Assembly: GCA_025175895.1 (NCBI GenBank)
Contig: CM046003.1
Coordinates: 47,486,335-47,550,334, forward strand
Direction: 5' to 3'
DNA from: Wurfbainia villosa
Lineage: Eukaryota; Streptophyta; Magnoliopsida; Zingiberales; Zingiberaceae
DNA: 64,000 nt
How positions within the stretch are numbered: position 1 is the first letter of the stretch; the number at the start of each line of letters is the position of its first letter. This document shows, piece by piece, positions 43,177 through 54,282 of this stretch. The notes beneath the pieces are model-generated. The model ran no database searches. It was not told the DNA's origin and was given only the letters and a program-made list of their open reading frames with translations. Position numbers and translations under genes: made by a program.

Positions 43177-44974
43177 TGTTGGACTATCCGAGCCACAAAA
43201 ACCGCTTTTTGCATTATGGAAACCTTGGAAGTCGGCCACGGATCCATGTGAAGGTAAATAAAACTACATGTACGTGTTTAAAAACTATAGATCTACTCTA
43301 AATCTACATGTTAAGAGTTTACCCTAGATGAGACGCCCTTCGCTTATCCCGCTCGTCCAAACGGCTTGCCAAAACTCAAGAGTGTCAAGTGTACACTCCT
43401 CTATTGGTATCCACACAAGCAATAGGTGGAGAAAAGCAACCTAGAGTGTGCTAGCACCCCTTGGAGGCTCACGGCAAGATGAGGAAGATTAGGGAGAGAG
43501 CTTGAGGGAAGAGAGGAGGAAGAAGATGAAGTTACACAACTTAACTTCACACTTTCATAACCCACTATAAGGGGGTTACATGCATGCATGTAACTCCAAG
43601 AGCCAATGACTCTTGGTCTCCCTCATGACGTGGCACCCCATGATGTGTCCATGATGATGTGGAGCATCATCATTGGCCAGCCCATGCCAAGTCACCATGA
43701 CATGACAATTGGTCAAGTCAAAATTGACCATTCATCTTCTCTCTCAAGTCAAGTCAAACTTTCTCTTTTATCTCCCATGGTTGATCAAATCAAACCATTT
43801 GATTCAAGTCAATTTAATTTAATGAATCTCAATTCATTAGTTTAAATTGAATCGATGAATCAAATCAAAATTAGACTCATTCAACACTTGAATAACCTTG
43901 AGTCCAACTCAATTAGTCTAATTTGGATTACTCTTAATCCAATTTGGTTCATCCCATGAACCTAATCATCATGGTTCATCATATGAAACTAATCTCTATC
44001 TAATTGCCCTTTGTGTGTAACCCTATAGGTTCTTGTAACATTGGCAATGCTCCTAAAGCGATTTAGGAACATAAGCAATGAGCGGTATCTAGCAACACAT
44101 CATTGCTACCCAAGTTACAAGAATGTTGAGATCCAACATCACCTTTGTGACTACTAATTGTGACTCTCACAATATGTGACAATGTCCCTCTATCCTTGAC
44201 ATATAGATTGACTAACTGAGGCATCGACTGTGTCATCCTCGGTACAATCTATATCTTGAACTCCAAGTAGACTCACTCTAATCAAATGAGCTCAATATCT
44301 CATATTGACTCATTTGGGCATGACCATGCACTTAGTGCTCTCACTCTATCAAGAATAATGATGTCACTCCTGTCATATAGGAGGGATAGATCTCATCTAC
44401 ATCACTCACATCCCTCCGCATAATTTGTTACATACCCAGTAATCGCTTTTATAGTCCACCCATTTACGGGTGACGTTTGACGAAGCCAAAGTATGCAACT
44501 CCTTATGTAGGGAACCATGGTCACTTCAAGTCCAAGGACTAATAGTCATACTAATAGTCACATGAGAAAATATATGTTACTCATATAACAATCCATGATA
44601 CTTTCTCATGGTGGGTCATTCAGTATACATTCTCCAATGCATACCCATGTGTCAACTTAATATCACATATCCATGACTTGTGAGATAAAGTCATTGAGTT
44701 GACCTACATGTTAGTCTCTTTGCATTAATATTGTCCCTGAATGTTAATACTTGACTAGGAATGATTAAGAGTAGTGTTCTCTATATCATCTCATTATCGA
44801 TTCAACCAATCGATTGATATAGATAAGAACCTTCTACTCAAGGACGTTATTATACTTAGTTATTTGCCACCAATACAAGTAAATATAATAACCATGCTTT
44901 TATAAATAGGAATATGATACAACAAAGTCCATACAACAATCATCACATGATTGACTCTAGGGCTTTCACTAACA
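43177..44974 (-). repeat. 5' LTR of element A (1798 bp)
   Basis: On the minus strand it opens TGTTAGTGAAAGCCCTAGAG and closes ...ATAGTCCAACA. It is the more complete of the two A LTRs. Confidence 0.92.
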
Positions 44975-44979
44975 CAACA
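44975..44979. other. Target-site duplication of element A (right)
   Basis: CAACA, identical to 35749-35753. Confidence 0.9.
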
Positions 44980-46232
44980 TGTGTTGGCAAGGGAAGTCCA
45001 AGGGTTGATATTGGCGGCGTAAAGTCCAAGGGTGGAGTCTTGGCAGCATAAGTCCAATGGTTGGCAGCGTAAAGTCCAAGTGTGTGTCTTGGCAGCGTAA
45101 GTCCAATGTGCCTTGGCGGTGTAGACCAACTTAGCTTGACAATAGCCAATGGAAGCACCTGAAGGCTAGTGTATGGATGAACAAGTCATGGTTGACTTGA
45201 AGGGATCCGATAGGCGTGAGGCTGATGGAGGTGGCTAGAAGGCTTAGGTCTAGGCTAAGGGTGGTCCAGCAAGTATGAGGGCATCATACTTAGGGTAAAC
45301 CTCATGGTTGAGGTGTAGCAGTCGACTGAGGTTGTGGACCAGTCGACTGGTCAAGTGTTTGACACTTGGCATCCGAGTCGACACTAGGCAGTCGACTGGG
45401 ATTATGACCAGTCGACTATCATGAGTCGACTAGCGATCGATTACAACCGAGTGGCTTGGGCAGTCAACTACCATGTTATGGCAGTCGATTGTCCTTGAGC
45501 AGCTGACTGCCATAGAAGGGAGTCGACTGCTAGTCGAGGACACGGGCACAGAATGTTTCTGAGTCGACTGCTAGGGTTTGTTAGTCGACTAGAGGCTATG
45601 AGTAGTCAACTGATGGATCTGATCAGTTGACTACTAAGTATCCATTGGAACTTTTTCAGCGTGGATTAAGTCATTATGAGACACCGGTTATGGGAGGAGT
45701 TGACTTATGGGTTTGAGCAGTCGACTGCTAGGCGAAAATTAGCCCGAGTTGCAGCTTTAAAAGGAGCACGAAGGGGAGGATTTTTGTAGCAATTTCTTGG
45801 GAAATTTGAGGGATTTGTTGGTGCAAATCAGAGTCTTCAAGTGCAGTCCAAAGCAATCGACAAGCAAGCATCCAAGTTCACATTTATAAAGTGTTATTTA
45901 CTTGTATTTGTGTAGTTTACTTGTATTTGCTTGTATTTCTTTCTTATTGTTGTAAGATCACTTGTACGAGATTTCTCCACCTCTAACGTGTTATCGAGAA
46001 GGAGTTTATTGAGTAGTGGTGTGTACATCACTAGAGCTCATTGAGCTTGCCCGGTGGAGTAGGAACCCTATGGTTCTGAACCACCTCTATCATTCGTAGT
46101 GTGTGTGTGTGTGTTTGTATTTCTATATTCCGCTGTGTATTAACGATTGTGTAGAGACAAACGCGAATAAATTCCATCGACGAACGAGAACGCATCATTC
46201 ACCCCCCTCTAGTGCTCATCAAAGTTCCAACA
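44980..46232 (+). repeat. 5' LTR of element E, right arm
   Basis: It continues the CCAAG...TTGG repeats (to about 45115), then a CAGTCGACTG cluster (45318-45735), a degraded TATA region TTTAAAAGG near 45757, and the end ...CATCAAAGTTCCAACA. Order and content match the B LTR. It also has a short GT run at 46099-46112. Confidence 0.85.
45318..45735. repeat. CAGTCGACTG palindrome cluster in LTR E
   Basis: A dozen or more intact or one-off copies (e.g. CAGTCGACTGAGG, CAGTCGACTGGG, CAGTCGACTGC) within about 420 bp, upstream of the TATA region. Confidence 0.8.
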
Positions 46233-46234
46233 AG

Positions 46235-46246
46235 TGGTGTCAAAGC
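46235..46246 (+). other. Primer-binding site of element E (degenerate)
   Basis: TGGTGTCAAAGC against TGGTATCAGAGC, two transitions. Confidence 0.8.
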
Positions 46247-46306
46247 GAGGACGCTCTTTATTTGGACTAATCGCCAAGAGAGTAGCGCTAGAGGGTGAAG
46301 AAGAAG

Positions 46307-46389
46307 ATGGATGAGTCAAGTCTTAAACTGGACTGCGACATCAACACACCTCCTCCATACAAAATTTTTGGAGCTAAGGGATTTGACCA
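46307..46389 (+). pseudogene. E gag, N-terminal piece
   Basis: ATG at 46307 opens MDESSLKLDCDINTPPPYKI and continues FGAKGFDH. The same positions in B read WDINTPVPYSFYGREGFNSW, so this is a B-like gag. Element C interrupts it after 27-28 codons. The rest is right of the window or lost. Confidence 0.7.
46385..46389. other. Presumed target duplication of element C (left)
   Basis: GACCA before the LTR. Its partner would lie beyond the window, so this is only a prediction. Confidence 0.4.
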
Positions 46390-48283
46390 TGTAGGGTTTT
46401 GCTTATCGAGTCCGTGATGGGAAACTTCGCTTCCCACTTTACCTCGGTCGCTTGTTCATGGCGATCCCATCGATGTCCCTGGATTAAAAAAATTTAATCT
46501 TAGACAAAAGGGATTGCCCAAACAACCAAGTCATCGTCGTGCTATTCGTTTAGAGAGGTCACTTGAACAAACTCGTTGTTCAAGCGACCAACCTCTATTC
46601 TACGAGTAGCCGCGGAATAGACGATGTACGGATCGCCGACTTTTGTATTTATGTTTGGGATCCAAGTATTATTTAGCAACAAATAGAATTATATCATGTT
46701 CATAATTGGAAAAACAAATACAAGCAAGTTACAAAAGAGAATAGAGAATAGATATACCTCTCGATCTTCTAATGTATGACCTTCTTCCTTTCGGACGTAG
46801 TGTGGGCGACGATCTACCAAAAGTTGAAGCTCTAGATTGCCAATCTTCCTTCCTTGCTCGTTCCGAGCAAGAGGAAGAATAGAAACAAAGCTCTATTCCT
46901 TCTTTCAACCAACCAATAACCTCCAAGGATGGAGCTTTGCCGCCGGCCAAGAAGGGAGAAGAGATTAAGGGGTTGCTGGCCAAAAGCTTCAAGGGAGGAC
47001 CCTAAACATTTGTTCCACCGGCCAAGGAGAAGGAGAAGAGGGAGTTTGGATGCCGGCCAAGGGTTGGAAGAGCTCCAAGGGTCTTGGAAGAAGAACAACA
47101 CAAGGAAAATCTTTCCTTATTAGGTGCCGCCCAAGCCCAAACCCTAGCTCCTCTTCTTGCCGCCAACTCCAAAACCCTATCTTCTCTTCATTGAAAACCC
47201 ACGCCAACCCCTTGTCCTCCTTTTATAGAGTTTGGGATAAGCCTCCTTTTAATCTCCACCATTGGTTCTAGGGATTTAATCTCAACCGTCAGATCTAGAG
47301 ATTTAATCTCAACCGTCGGATCTTAGAGATTTAATCTCTACCTTTGGATCTAGAGTTTTGTTTCTATCCATTGGATCTAAGCTTCATGAGGTTTTAATAG
47401 ACTACATTAGGGACCATGAGGAGGAGTTGGATCTTGGCCACCCATGGATCAAACCCACATAAAGTCCGATCCATTAATGATAATCCAATCCACTAAAGAA
47501 TTATCATTGATCTACCTCACCAACCCCCATAAGTAAATATGGGCTCCATATATTATTTGTACATTTTTTCCCCGTGTTTAAGATTTCGAATGTCCGTCGA
47601 TTAATTAATTTACTGACCATTAATTAATCAACATCTAACTCCATGAGTAGTACCACTCAACCTTTTCATCATGCCGGACCAAGTCCACTTGCAGGGTTTA
47701 TATGATGAACCTTATGAGCTCTTCAAGGGGACATCATCATCCTAATATATAGGACACAGTTTCCTCCTATAATCAATGGCACGCCATATAAATAATATCA
47801 TTTCCCAACTTACCGAACCTATCGATTTAATATATAAATCTCGCCCATTGGTAAATCAAAGAGATGAATACTAAGCATATGTGCCCGTTATTATATCGGG
47901 ATTTAGAGCATGTACAAAATTATATCTGAGGTCTGATTCGATTATGTAGTCAGCAATAAATCGAATCACCTCTAAGTTGGTCCTGCTCAATACACACAAA
48001 GTGCACTAGTGTGATTCTATGGTCAAGACAAACCAATACCAAATCACACTACAACCATTCCGATGGTTTGTCCAAAGCCATCTTGGTTGTGAGCCTTTAC
48101 TTATACTTTACAAGGAGCTGATAACATGATCTCCCGTGTGATACCACACACCATGTTATCTACAATGTAATGTATTAGACAATATTGCATAACCATAAAA
48201 AATGCAAACAATGATCATGTGATTATTATTTCAAAATAAAGATGTTCATACAAAAGATAGACTTTTCAGCATACATCTCTACA
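46390..48283 (-). repeat. 3' LTR of element C (1894 bp)
   Basis: Same family as solo LTR D. The minus strand opens TGTAGAGATGTATGCTGAAA and closes near ...AAACCCTACA. TATAAAAGG is at 47227-47219. The 27-bp minisatellite lies at about 47255-47360. Frames at 46729-47271 come from LTR sequence and are not conserved in D. Confidence 0.88.
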
Positions 48284-48299
48284 ATCTCCCACTTATACT
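48284..48299 (-). other. Polypurine tract of element C
   Basis: The minus strand reads GTATAAGTGGGAGAT, abutting the 3' LTR. Confidence 0.8.
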
Positions 48300-49200
48300 A
48301 AAAGACTATGTTGTCCTTTAACTGTCATACATCTGATCCCCATTCCCTCCACATGCCTATCGAAAGCTCTCGCCAGAAGGGCCTTAATGAAAGGATCTGC
48401 CAGGTTATCCTCCGATGCAATCTTGACCACAACAACTTCTCCTCTCTTTACGATTTCTCATATCAGGTAGTACTTGCGCTCTATGTGATTACTAGCCTTA
48501 TGGGCTCGTGGTTCCTTCGAGTTTGCAACTGCACCACTATTATCACAATAAATTGTGATAGTTCTGAGCAAACTAGGAATCACATCCAAGTCCATCAGGA
48601 AGTTCCTAAGCCACACAGCTTCTTTGGCCGCCTAAGAGGTTGCCACATACTCAGCTTCCATGGTGGAGTCCGCCACGCATTTCTGCTTGACACTCCTCTA
48701 TACAATGGCTCCACCTCCCAAAGTAAACACAAAACCTGAGATAGACTTACTGTTATCCCTATCAGATTGGAAGTCGGAATCCGTGTAACCCACAGAGAGT
48801 AATTGGTCTGCCCGGTAAACCAGCATATAATCCCTAGTCCTTCTCAGGTACTTCAATATATGCTTTACCGCAGTCCAATGTCCCTGTCTTGGATTACTCT
48901 GATATCTACTGACCATACCCACGACATAGCATCGCATACATGAGGCTTCCTACTGCCGAAGCATAAGGAATCGCCTTCATCTCCTCTATCTCCTCAGATG
49001 TTTTAGGACACATCTCCTTAGATAAAGGAACTCCATACCTGAAAGGTAGAAAACCCTTCTTGGAGTTCTGCATGCTAAAATGCTCCATAATCGTGTCTAT
49101 GTATGAAGCTTGGGATAAGCACAACATCCTTTTCCTGCGATCATTTATAACCTTGATCCCAAAGATGTGTCCCACCTCTCCCAAGTCCTTCATATCAAAC
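48300..49200 (-). pseudogene. C pol: RT end and RNase H
   Basis: The minus strand carries DMKDLGEVGHIFGIKVINDR, SQASYIDTIMEHFSMQNSKK and KAIPYASAVGSLMYAMLC, then after a frameshift near 48920 VSRYQSNPRQGHWTAVKHIL and YTDSDFQSDRDN. The remaining RNase H lies between 48300 and 48700 in broken frames (a WLRNFLMDLD-like part and the ADPLTKAL end). The RT-proximal end stops at 49200, where element B is inserted between RT and this part; the sequence resumes at 55811. Confidence 0.8.
49196..49200. other. Target-site duplication of element B (left)
   Basis: CAAAC, repeated at 55806-55810. Confidence 0.92.
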
Positions 49201-49307
49201 TGTTGGTGCAATCGGCCCAGGTCACGATTGACCAGGACTCGAGTTTGACTCGAGTGATGTTTTGATGTTCGACAAAAATATGACAATGTAATTGTTATGG
49301 GAAAGTC

Positions 49308-49652
49308 CAAGTGGGACACTTGCCATTTGGTAAAGTCCAAGTCTTGAGTACTTGGCATGGAAAGTCCAAGTGGGACACTTGGCACATGAAAAGTCCAAGC
49401 ATGGGTCTTGGCAATGTAAAAGTCCAACATTGGTTGGCAAGGGAAAGTCCAAGCATGGTCTTGGCATTTGAGAAGTCCAACATTGGTTGGCAAGGGAAAG
49501 TCCAAGCTTGAGTCTTGGCATGAGAAGTCCAAGGGATTTGATATTGGCTGCGTAAAGTCTAAGCGGGAGTCTTGGCAGCATAAGTACAATGGTTGGTGGC
49601 GTAAAGTCCAAGCGGAGTCTTGGCGGCGTAAGTCCAATGTGCCTTGGCGGTG
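49308..49652. repeat. CCAAG...CTTGG hairpin array in B 5' LTR (about 13 units)
   Basis: Thirteen units of ~20-40 bp each read GTCCAAG-(spacer)-CTTGGCA or GTCCAACATTGGTTGGCA. The first forms are near-perfect, e.g. CCAAGTGGGACACTTGG. Spacers between units vary (ATGGAAA, ATGTAAAA, AAGGGAAA). The 3' LTR copy (54389-54760) has more units. Confidence 0.85.
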
Positions 49653-49849
49653 TAGACATCGTTAGCATGACATAGCCGATGGAAGCATCTGAAGGCTTGC
49701 GCGATGGATGAACAAGTCATGGATGACTTGGAGAGATCCGAGAGGCGTGAGGCTGATGGAGGTGGCTAGAAGGCTTAGGTCTAGGCTAAGGGCGGTCTAG
49801 CAAGTATGGGGGCACCATATTTGGGCTAAAACCTCATGTTTGAGTTGTG

Positions 49850-50175
49850 CCAGTCGACTGGTGCCATGTGGCAGTCGACTGGACCGAGTCAACTAGGGTT
49901 TGACTGCGGGAAGTGGCCTAGCAGTCGACTGATGGCTCGAGCAGTCGACTGATTGCATGATCAGTCAACTTGTGTTAGGGAATTCGGCCACAAAGTGTAG
50001 TCTCACTCGACAGCTGGGATCAGCAGTCGAGTGAGGACACCATCAGTCGACTGATGGGTTTGATCAGTCGACTGATGGTAGATTCGTTGGACTTATCCAG
50101 TGTGGATCTAGTCGTTGTCTCACGACAACAGTGGCATCAGTCGACTGATGGTCCCAAGCAGTCGACTGGTCGACT
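49850..50175. repeat. CAGTCGACTG palindrome cluster in B 5' LTR
   Basis: About twelve exact or near-exact copies in 325 bp, ending just before the TATA box. The 3' LTR has the matching cluster at 54963-55290, and a smaller one lies in the internal region (53508-53585). Confidence 0.85.
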
Positions 50176-50198
50176 ATTTCTAGCACAGGTTGAAGCTT

Positions 50199-50205
50199 TA
50201 TAAGG
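50199..50205 (+). promoter_or_regulatory. TATA box of B 5' LTR
   Basis: TATAAGG directly after the palindrome cluster. The 3' LTR has the same at 55313-55319. Confidence 0.45.
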
Positions 50206-50694
50206 AGCTCATGATGGAGGAATTTGGCATCGATTTCTTGGACGTCTTGAGGCGATTTGCTATTGCAAATCAGGGTCTTCAACCACGATTCAAGTGATCA
50301 ACAAGCAAGCAATCCAAAGGCATTTGTAAAGTTGTTTTCTTTACTAGTTTTGCATTGTATTATTGTATATTGCTTGTATTCATCTCTTATGGTTGTAAGA
50401 GTAGTTTGTAAGGGGTTTCTCCAACTCCGACTTGTGTCGAGAAGGAGTGTTTTATAGTGGTGTGTGATTGGCATCGCTAGGGTTCGTACGAACCCGATCC
50501 GTGGAGTAGGAACCGTGCGGTTTCGAACCACGTTAAACAATTGTGTTCATGTGTGATTGTTTATTTCGTTATTGTATTATTTCTTTTCCCACTGCGTACT
50601 AACGAAATTGTAGAGACGATCACGATCGAATTCCATCAACAAACGAACACGTGCTATTCACCCCCCCTCTAGCCATTACAAAGATCCTAACAAG

Positions 50695-50706
50695 TGGTAT
50701 CAGAGC
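50695..50706 (+). other. Primer-binding site of element B
   Basis: A perfect TGGTATCAGAGC, two bases after the LTR. Confidence 0.95.
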
Positions 50707-50755
50707 CCGGGGCTCTTCTACGGATTAACAACCCGGAGTCAAGACGCTAGAGGGA

Positions 50756-52372
50756 ATGATGGAAGTCCAAGAACAATTAGGATGGGACATCAACACACCA
50801 GTCCCTTATTCATTCTATGGACGAGAAGGCTTCAATTCTTGGAAGAAAAGGATTGAAGATTTTTTGATGATGAAAGATTTTGAGGGGTGGTCCCTATTAA
50901 TGGAAGGATTTGAGTTTCCAAGAGGACCAAAAGGTGGATTCCTCAAAAGGAAGAGATGGAGTGAAGATCAAATTCAAGCCTTCGAGAAAAACGTAAAGGT
51001 AGTAAATTTTATTTTTGATTTGGTCCGTAATGATATTGTGTGTATGGTAGGGGACTTTATGGATGCTAAGGAGTTATGGAGCCAAGTGACAAAGCTCCAT
51101 GAAAACTCATCATTGGTCCAATAAGAAGAAGAAGAAGAGGTGGAAGAAGTTTCCACTTCTAGGATTGAGGAGGAGAGACCATCTACACCGGAGCAACCTC
51201 AAGAAGAGCCTTCAACATCTGGTCAAGATGAGGAAGCTCAAAATTCAACTCTGGCACCTACCATCACCCTATGTAACTCAAGCATATGTGTTAATAATAA
51301 AATGTATATAATATGTTTTGAGTGTAGGGAAACCGGGCACTACAAGAACAAGTGCCCAAAGAAGGTTAAGAAAGCTCCTCCGACGCCCAAAAGTCAACAA
51401 AAGTCAAAGGATGCCGGTTCCCCAAGTCAAAAGAGCAAGGAGCATGTTATATGCTTCAAGTGCAATTCAAAAGGACATTATAGGAATCAATGTCCTAGGG
51501 GGAAGAAGAAGATCCAAGAGAGAGCTACACATGTAGGGGGAGCTTCCAAAGCTAACCCTAAGGTATTTTTAAATAAAGCTCTTTATTCAAATAATGTCAA
51601 AAAGCATGCTAGAAATAATTTTAGCAATCTTGCTATCTATCACAAAGAGCATGCTAGAAATAAAGAATTTTGTCTAGGAGCTAAGAAAGTCAACCTTAGG
51701 AATAAGGAAAAATTTGGGACTAATGTCCCTAAAAATATCTTACCTAGGGAATCAATTAGGAAAATAGGAGAACACCTAGGTCTTAATCCCAAATGGACTA
51801 GGCATATGCCTAAGAAGACCCATGCCCAAGGATTAACTAAAAATTCAAAAATTGGGCAATTAGAAAAGGAAAATCAAGTCTTGAGGTCAAGGCTTGAAAA
51901 GATGGAGAAGACCCTTGCAAAAATGCAAAATCAATTTCAAGGGTCAAGAGGTCAACATTTAGGGTCGAGAAGTCAAAGCCTAGGGTCTAATGGTCAAAAA
52001 TCAAGACCTAGGAAACTAGATTCATTCAAGGGCAAACCTAAGCCCAAGCAAACCTATCACAGTGTTCCATTTGATTATGGAACACAAACTAGGTCTAGGA
52101 AGACCAAGGTTAATAGGGAAGTCATCCCTAGAGTTGACCAAGGGTTGTGCCTAGTGGCTAAGGTTTCTAGGAAACCTAGGGTGGCCACTAAGGAGGTTGC
52201 AAGGGGAGTTACCCCTAGAGTCAACCTAGGTAAGACCCAAATGACCAAGGCTAATAAGCCTAGAAGGGTCATTAGGAAGGTATCTAGGGAGGTTATCCCT
52301 AAGGAATACCTAGTTAACCCAAGGAGCTCAAATAGGTTTTGGGTTCCTAGGAGCGTGATAGATTCACGCTAG
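50756..52372 (+). pseudogene. B gag (538 codons, one in-frame stop)
   Basis: The start is ATGATGGAAGTCC at 50756 (a second ATG follows at once), about 50 nt after the PBS. The N-terminal ~120 residues are UBN2-like (WDINTPVPYSFYGREGF, MDAKELWSQVTKLHENS). TAA at 51122-51124 interrupts, but the frame continues through Glu-rich sequence. Two CCHC knuckles follow: CFECRETGHYKNKC (51314-51355) and CFKCNSKGHYRNQC (51452-51493). A coiled coil lies at about residues 365-395 (IGQLEKENQVLRSRLEKMEK). The C-terminal third is basic and repetitive (EVIPRV, EVTPRV-like words) and ends FWVPRSVIDSR. It would bind and package RNA. The single stop might be read through, or simply mark a dead copy. Confidence 0.85.
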
Positions 52373-54282
52373 ATGGGGTTAGGATGTTCCAACCTTGATT
52401 GGATGAGTAGTTAACTCAACCATGACAAAGGTGACACTTTAGGATATTTTCAAGGTTATGGTTACCTTGGAAATACATTTGAGTCTTAATCCTAAAAGTT
52501 TTAGGATGTGCCAATATTACTTGAGAAGTTTGATAAAATGATCAAAATTGGCACAATTTAGGTTTAGAGGTTAGTGTGCCATTTTGGGTTTTTGGCACAC
52601 TTGGGAGAAAAATAGAAATATGACAAAATATAATTAATTATATGAAATGACAATTAATATTAAAATTTAGGTATTACTATACCTATATATTTTATATGTC
52701 ATGCTTTGTTTGCCATATAACATGTCATGACATCATGCTTATTTTTAATCATTCTATATGTCATGTACATGTTTAGGATTAAGGATTAAATGTCATGTGT
52801 TTTTAGATTTCATATTATGCCGTGACATCATGATTATGAGCATGTGTTTATCTATATCATCTCTAATGTCATAATCACTCATGCATTTAAGATAATTTGA
52901 TTAAAATTGATTTAAGGACAATGGCATGACTTGGAGTCCCATTTATAAGGGAATCAAGTAGGGTTGCCTTAGAAAAATGCATGAAACCCTAGATTAGGGA
53001 GAACAAAACCCACATCTCACATCCAATTGACATGTATGTGTATTTATGCATCCTAGATACATGTGAGATGTTAGGATATGAGTTAAGTTCAAGGTGCATA
53101 GTTTTTGCATCTAGATGAACTAAAACTCATCTAATTTCAATTATGGATCATTGGGAAAGGTTGTGTACAAGTAATGTGCATAGAGCCCAAGGAATATGAT
53201 CCAAAATAGGGTTTTGAAAACATTTTAAAATCATTTTGAAAAACCTTGGTGAAGTCTATCTTTTGATAGCAATCACCATTGATGAGATTGATACAAAGTG
53301 AGCTTAAACTTCAAAGATTTTAGTCACTTTTGAATTTTGTATCAATTTCGCTATTTTATGGGTAAAATATTTTTCAAACATTTTTCACCCATTGTATTGG
53401 TCATAAGTATTATACGTATCAAATTTCGTGATTTTTCGATATACGTATAATTAGTTATGATTTTCCAAAACTCATTTCTGATAATTGAAAATCGAGATTT
53501 TCATTAATCAGTCGACTGCCCCTGGGTGTCAGTCGACTGATGGGTGTGTCAGTTGACTGATTTCTGAATCACTCGACTGATAGCCTGATTTCGGGGTAAC
53601 CAAGGTCGTTTAACCCGATTTCAGCTGTGATTAAGGTCCCTAACCACTCCTAACCCTAGGATATGCTTTGGGAAGGATGATCAAGGGTGAAAATCCATTG
53701 GATATGGATTAGGAGAGGTGTTTAGGGTTTGTATCAATTTTAAGGTGTTGGAGAGTTCAATGTTGAATTTCTAACCTTAATTTTGATGGCTTAGAGTTCC
53801 TATTGGCTTAGGGACTTCCCAAGGACATTGTTGGTGCAATGGTCAAGGGGGAGCAAGCCTTTAGGGGAAGGTATCCATCTTGGGATGATGGATGTGTTTT
53901 TCTCCTTGAAGAGGAGAAGTTATTGGAAGAGTATAATCAATTTGGGAAAATTGATGGGTTTTTGATACCCAATTTGGAAATTGGGAGAGTGAATTGGATT
54001 ACCTCTCTTGAGTGATATGAGACTTATCACTAGGAAGATGGTAGACATCCTAGGTATTTTTGGACCAAGGGGGAGATTGTAAGATCTCATTGGGACATGA
54101 GACTTTGACCTTTTTGGAGAGATAACCTTTTTGATGTTAGTCAAAAAGGGGGAGAATGTTTGGGGGAGAACATTTGGAGAATGTTTAAGATTACCAATTT
54201 GGGATAATTGGTAAGGGATTTGAGTTAGTGTTCTAACTCAATGATTTGTTTGGTTTTTATCAAACATCAAAAAGGGGGAGAT
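52373..54282 (+). other. B 3' noncoding region (1.9 kb) with repeated polypurine tracts
   Basis: No ORF of substance. A CAGTCGACTG cluster lies at 53508-53585. Three GGGGGAGA tracts precede the 3' LTR: 54065-54078 (CCAAGGGGGAGATT), 54142-54157 (AAAAAGGGGGAGAA) and the one touching the LTR (54265-54282, AAAAAGGGGGAGAT). This is the place where an autonomous relative would carry pol. Confidence 0.7.

Larger units (their letters stand above)
35754..44974 (-). mobile_element. Copia element A, full length, inactive
   Basis: Minus-strand order from the right: 5' LTR, degenerate PBS, leader with a TA microsatellite, gag, protease, integrase, RT, RNase H, PPT, 3' LTR. A perfect CAACA duplication flanks it. 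Gag and pol carry several stops and at least two frameshifts, and one integrase catalytic Asp is now Asn. It shares LTR, leader and protein sequence with element F. It sits inside the 5' LTR of element E. Confidence 0.92.
49201..50692 (+). repeat. 5' LTR of element B (1492 bp)
   Basis: It opens TGTTGGTGCAATCGGCCCAG and closes ...AAAGATCCTAACA. From left to right it holds a hairpin-repeat array, a palindrome cluster, a TATA box (TATAAGG, 50199-50205) and the R/U5 part. Confidence 0.93.

Noticed and set aside
46729..47271. Overlapping frames on both strands
   Set aside because: All in the C LTR; the matching region of LTR D does not keep them open.
48906..49637. A 243-residue minus-strand frame joining an RT/RNase H part to an unusual N-terminus
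   Set aside because: The N-terminal part is B LTR read in antisense, joined by chance to C pol at the insertion point; it is not a fusion protein.
49308..49652. Possible CRISPR-like array (short repeats with varied spacers)
   Set aside because: Repeats are 5-8 bp arms of foldbacks with unequal spacing inside a plant LTR; no cas genes, and the setting is eukaryotic.
49222..49668. A 148-residue minus-strand frame with repeated LDFPLPT-like peptides
   Set aside because: It runs through the hairpin-repeat array of the B LTR; similar frames appear in all three phases and in the 3' LTR, so it reflects the repeat, not a gene.
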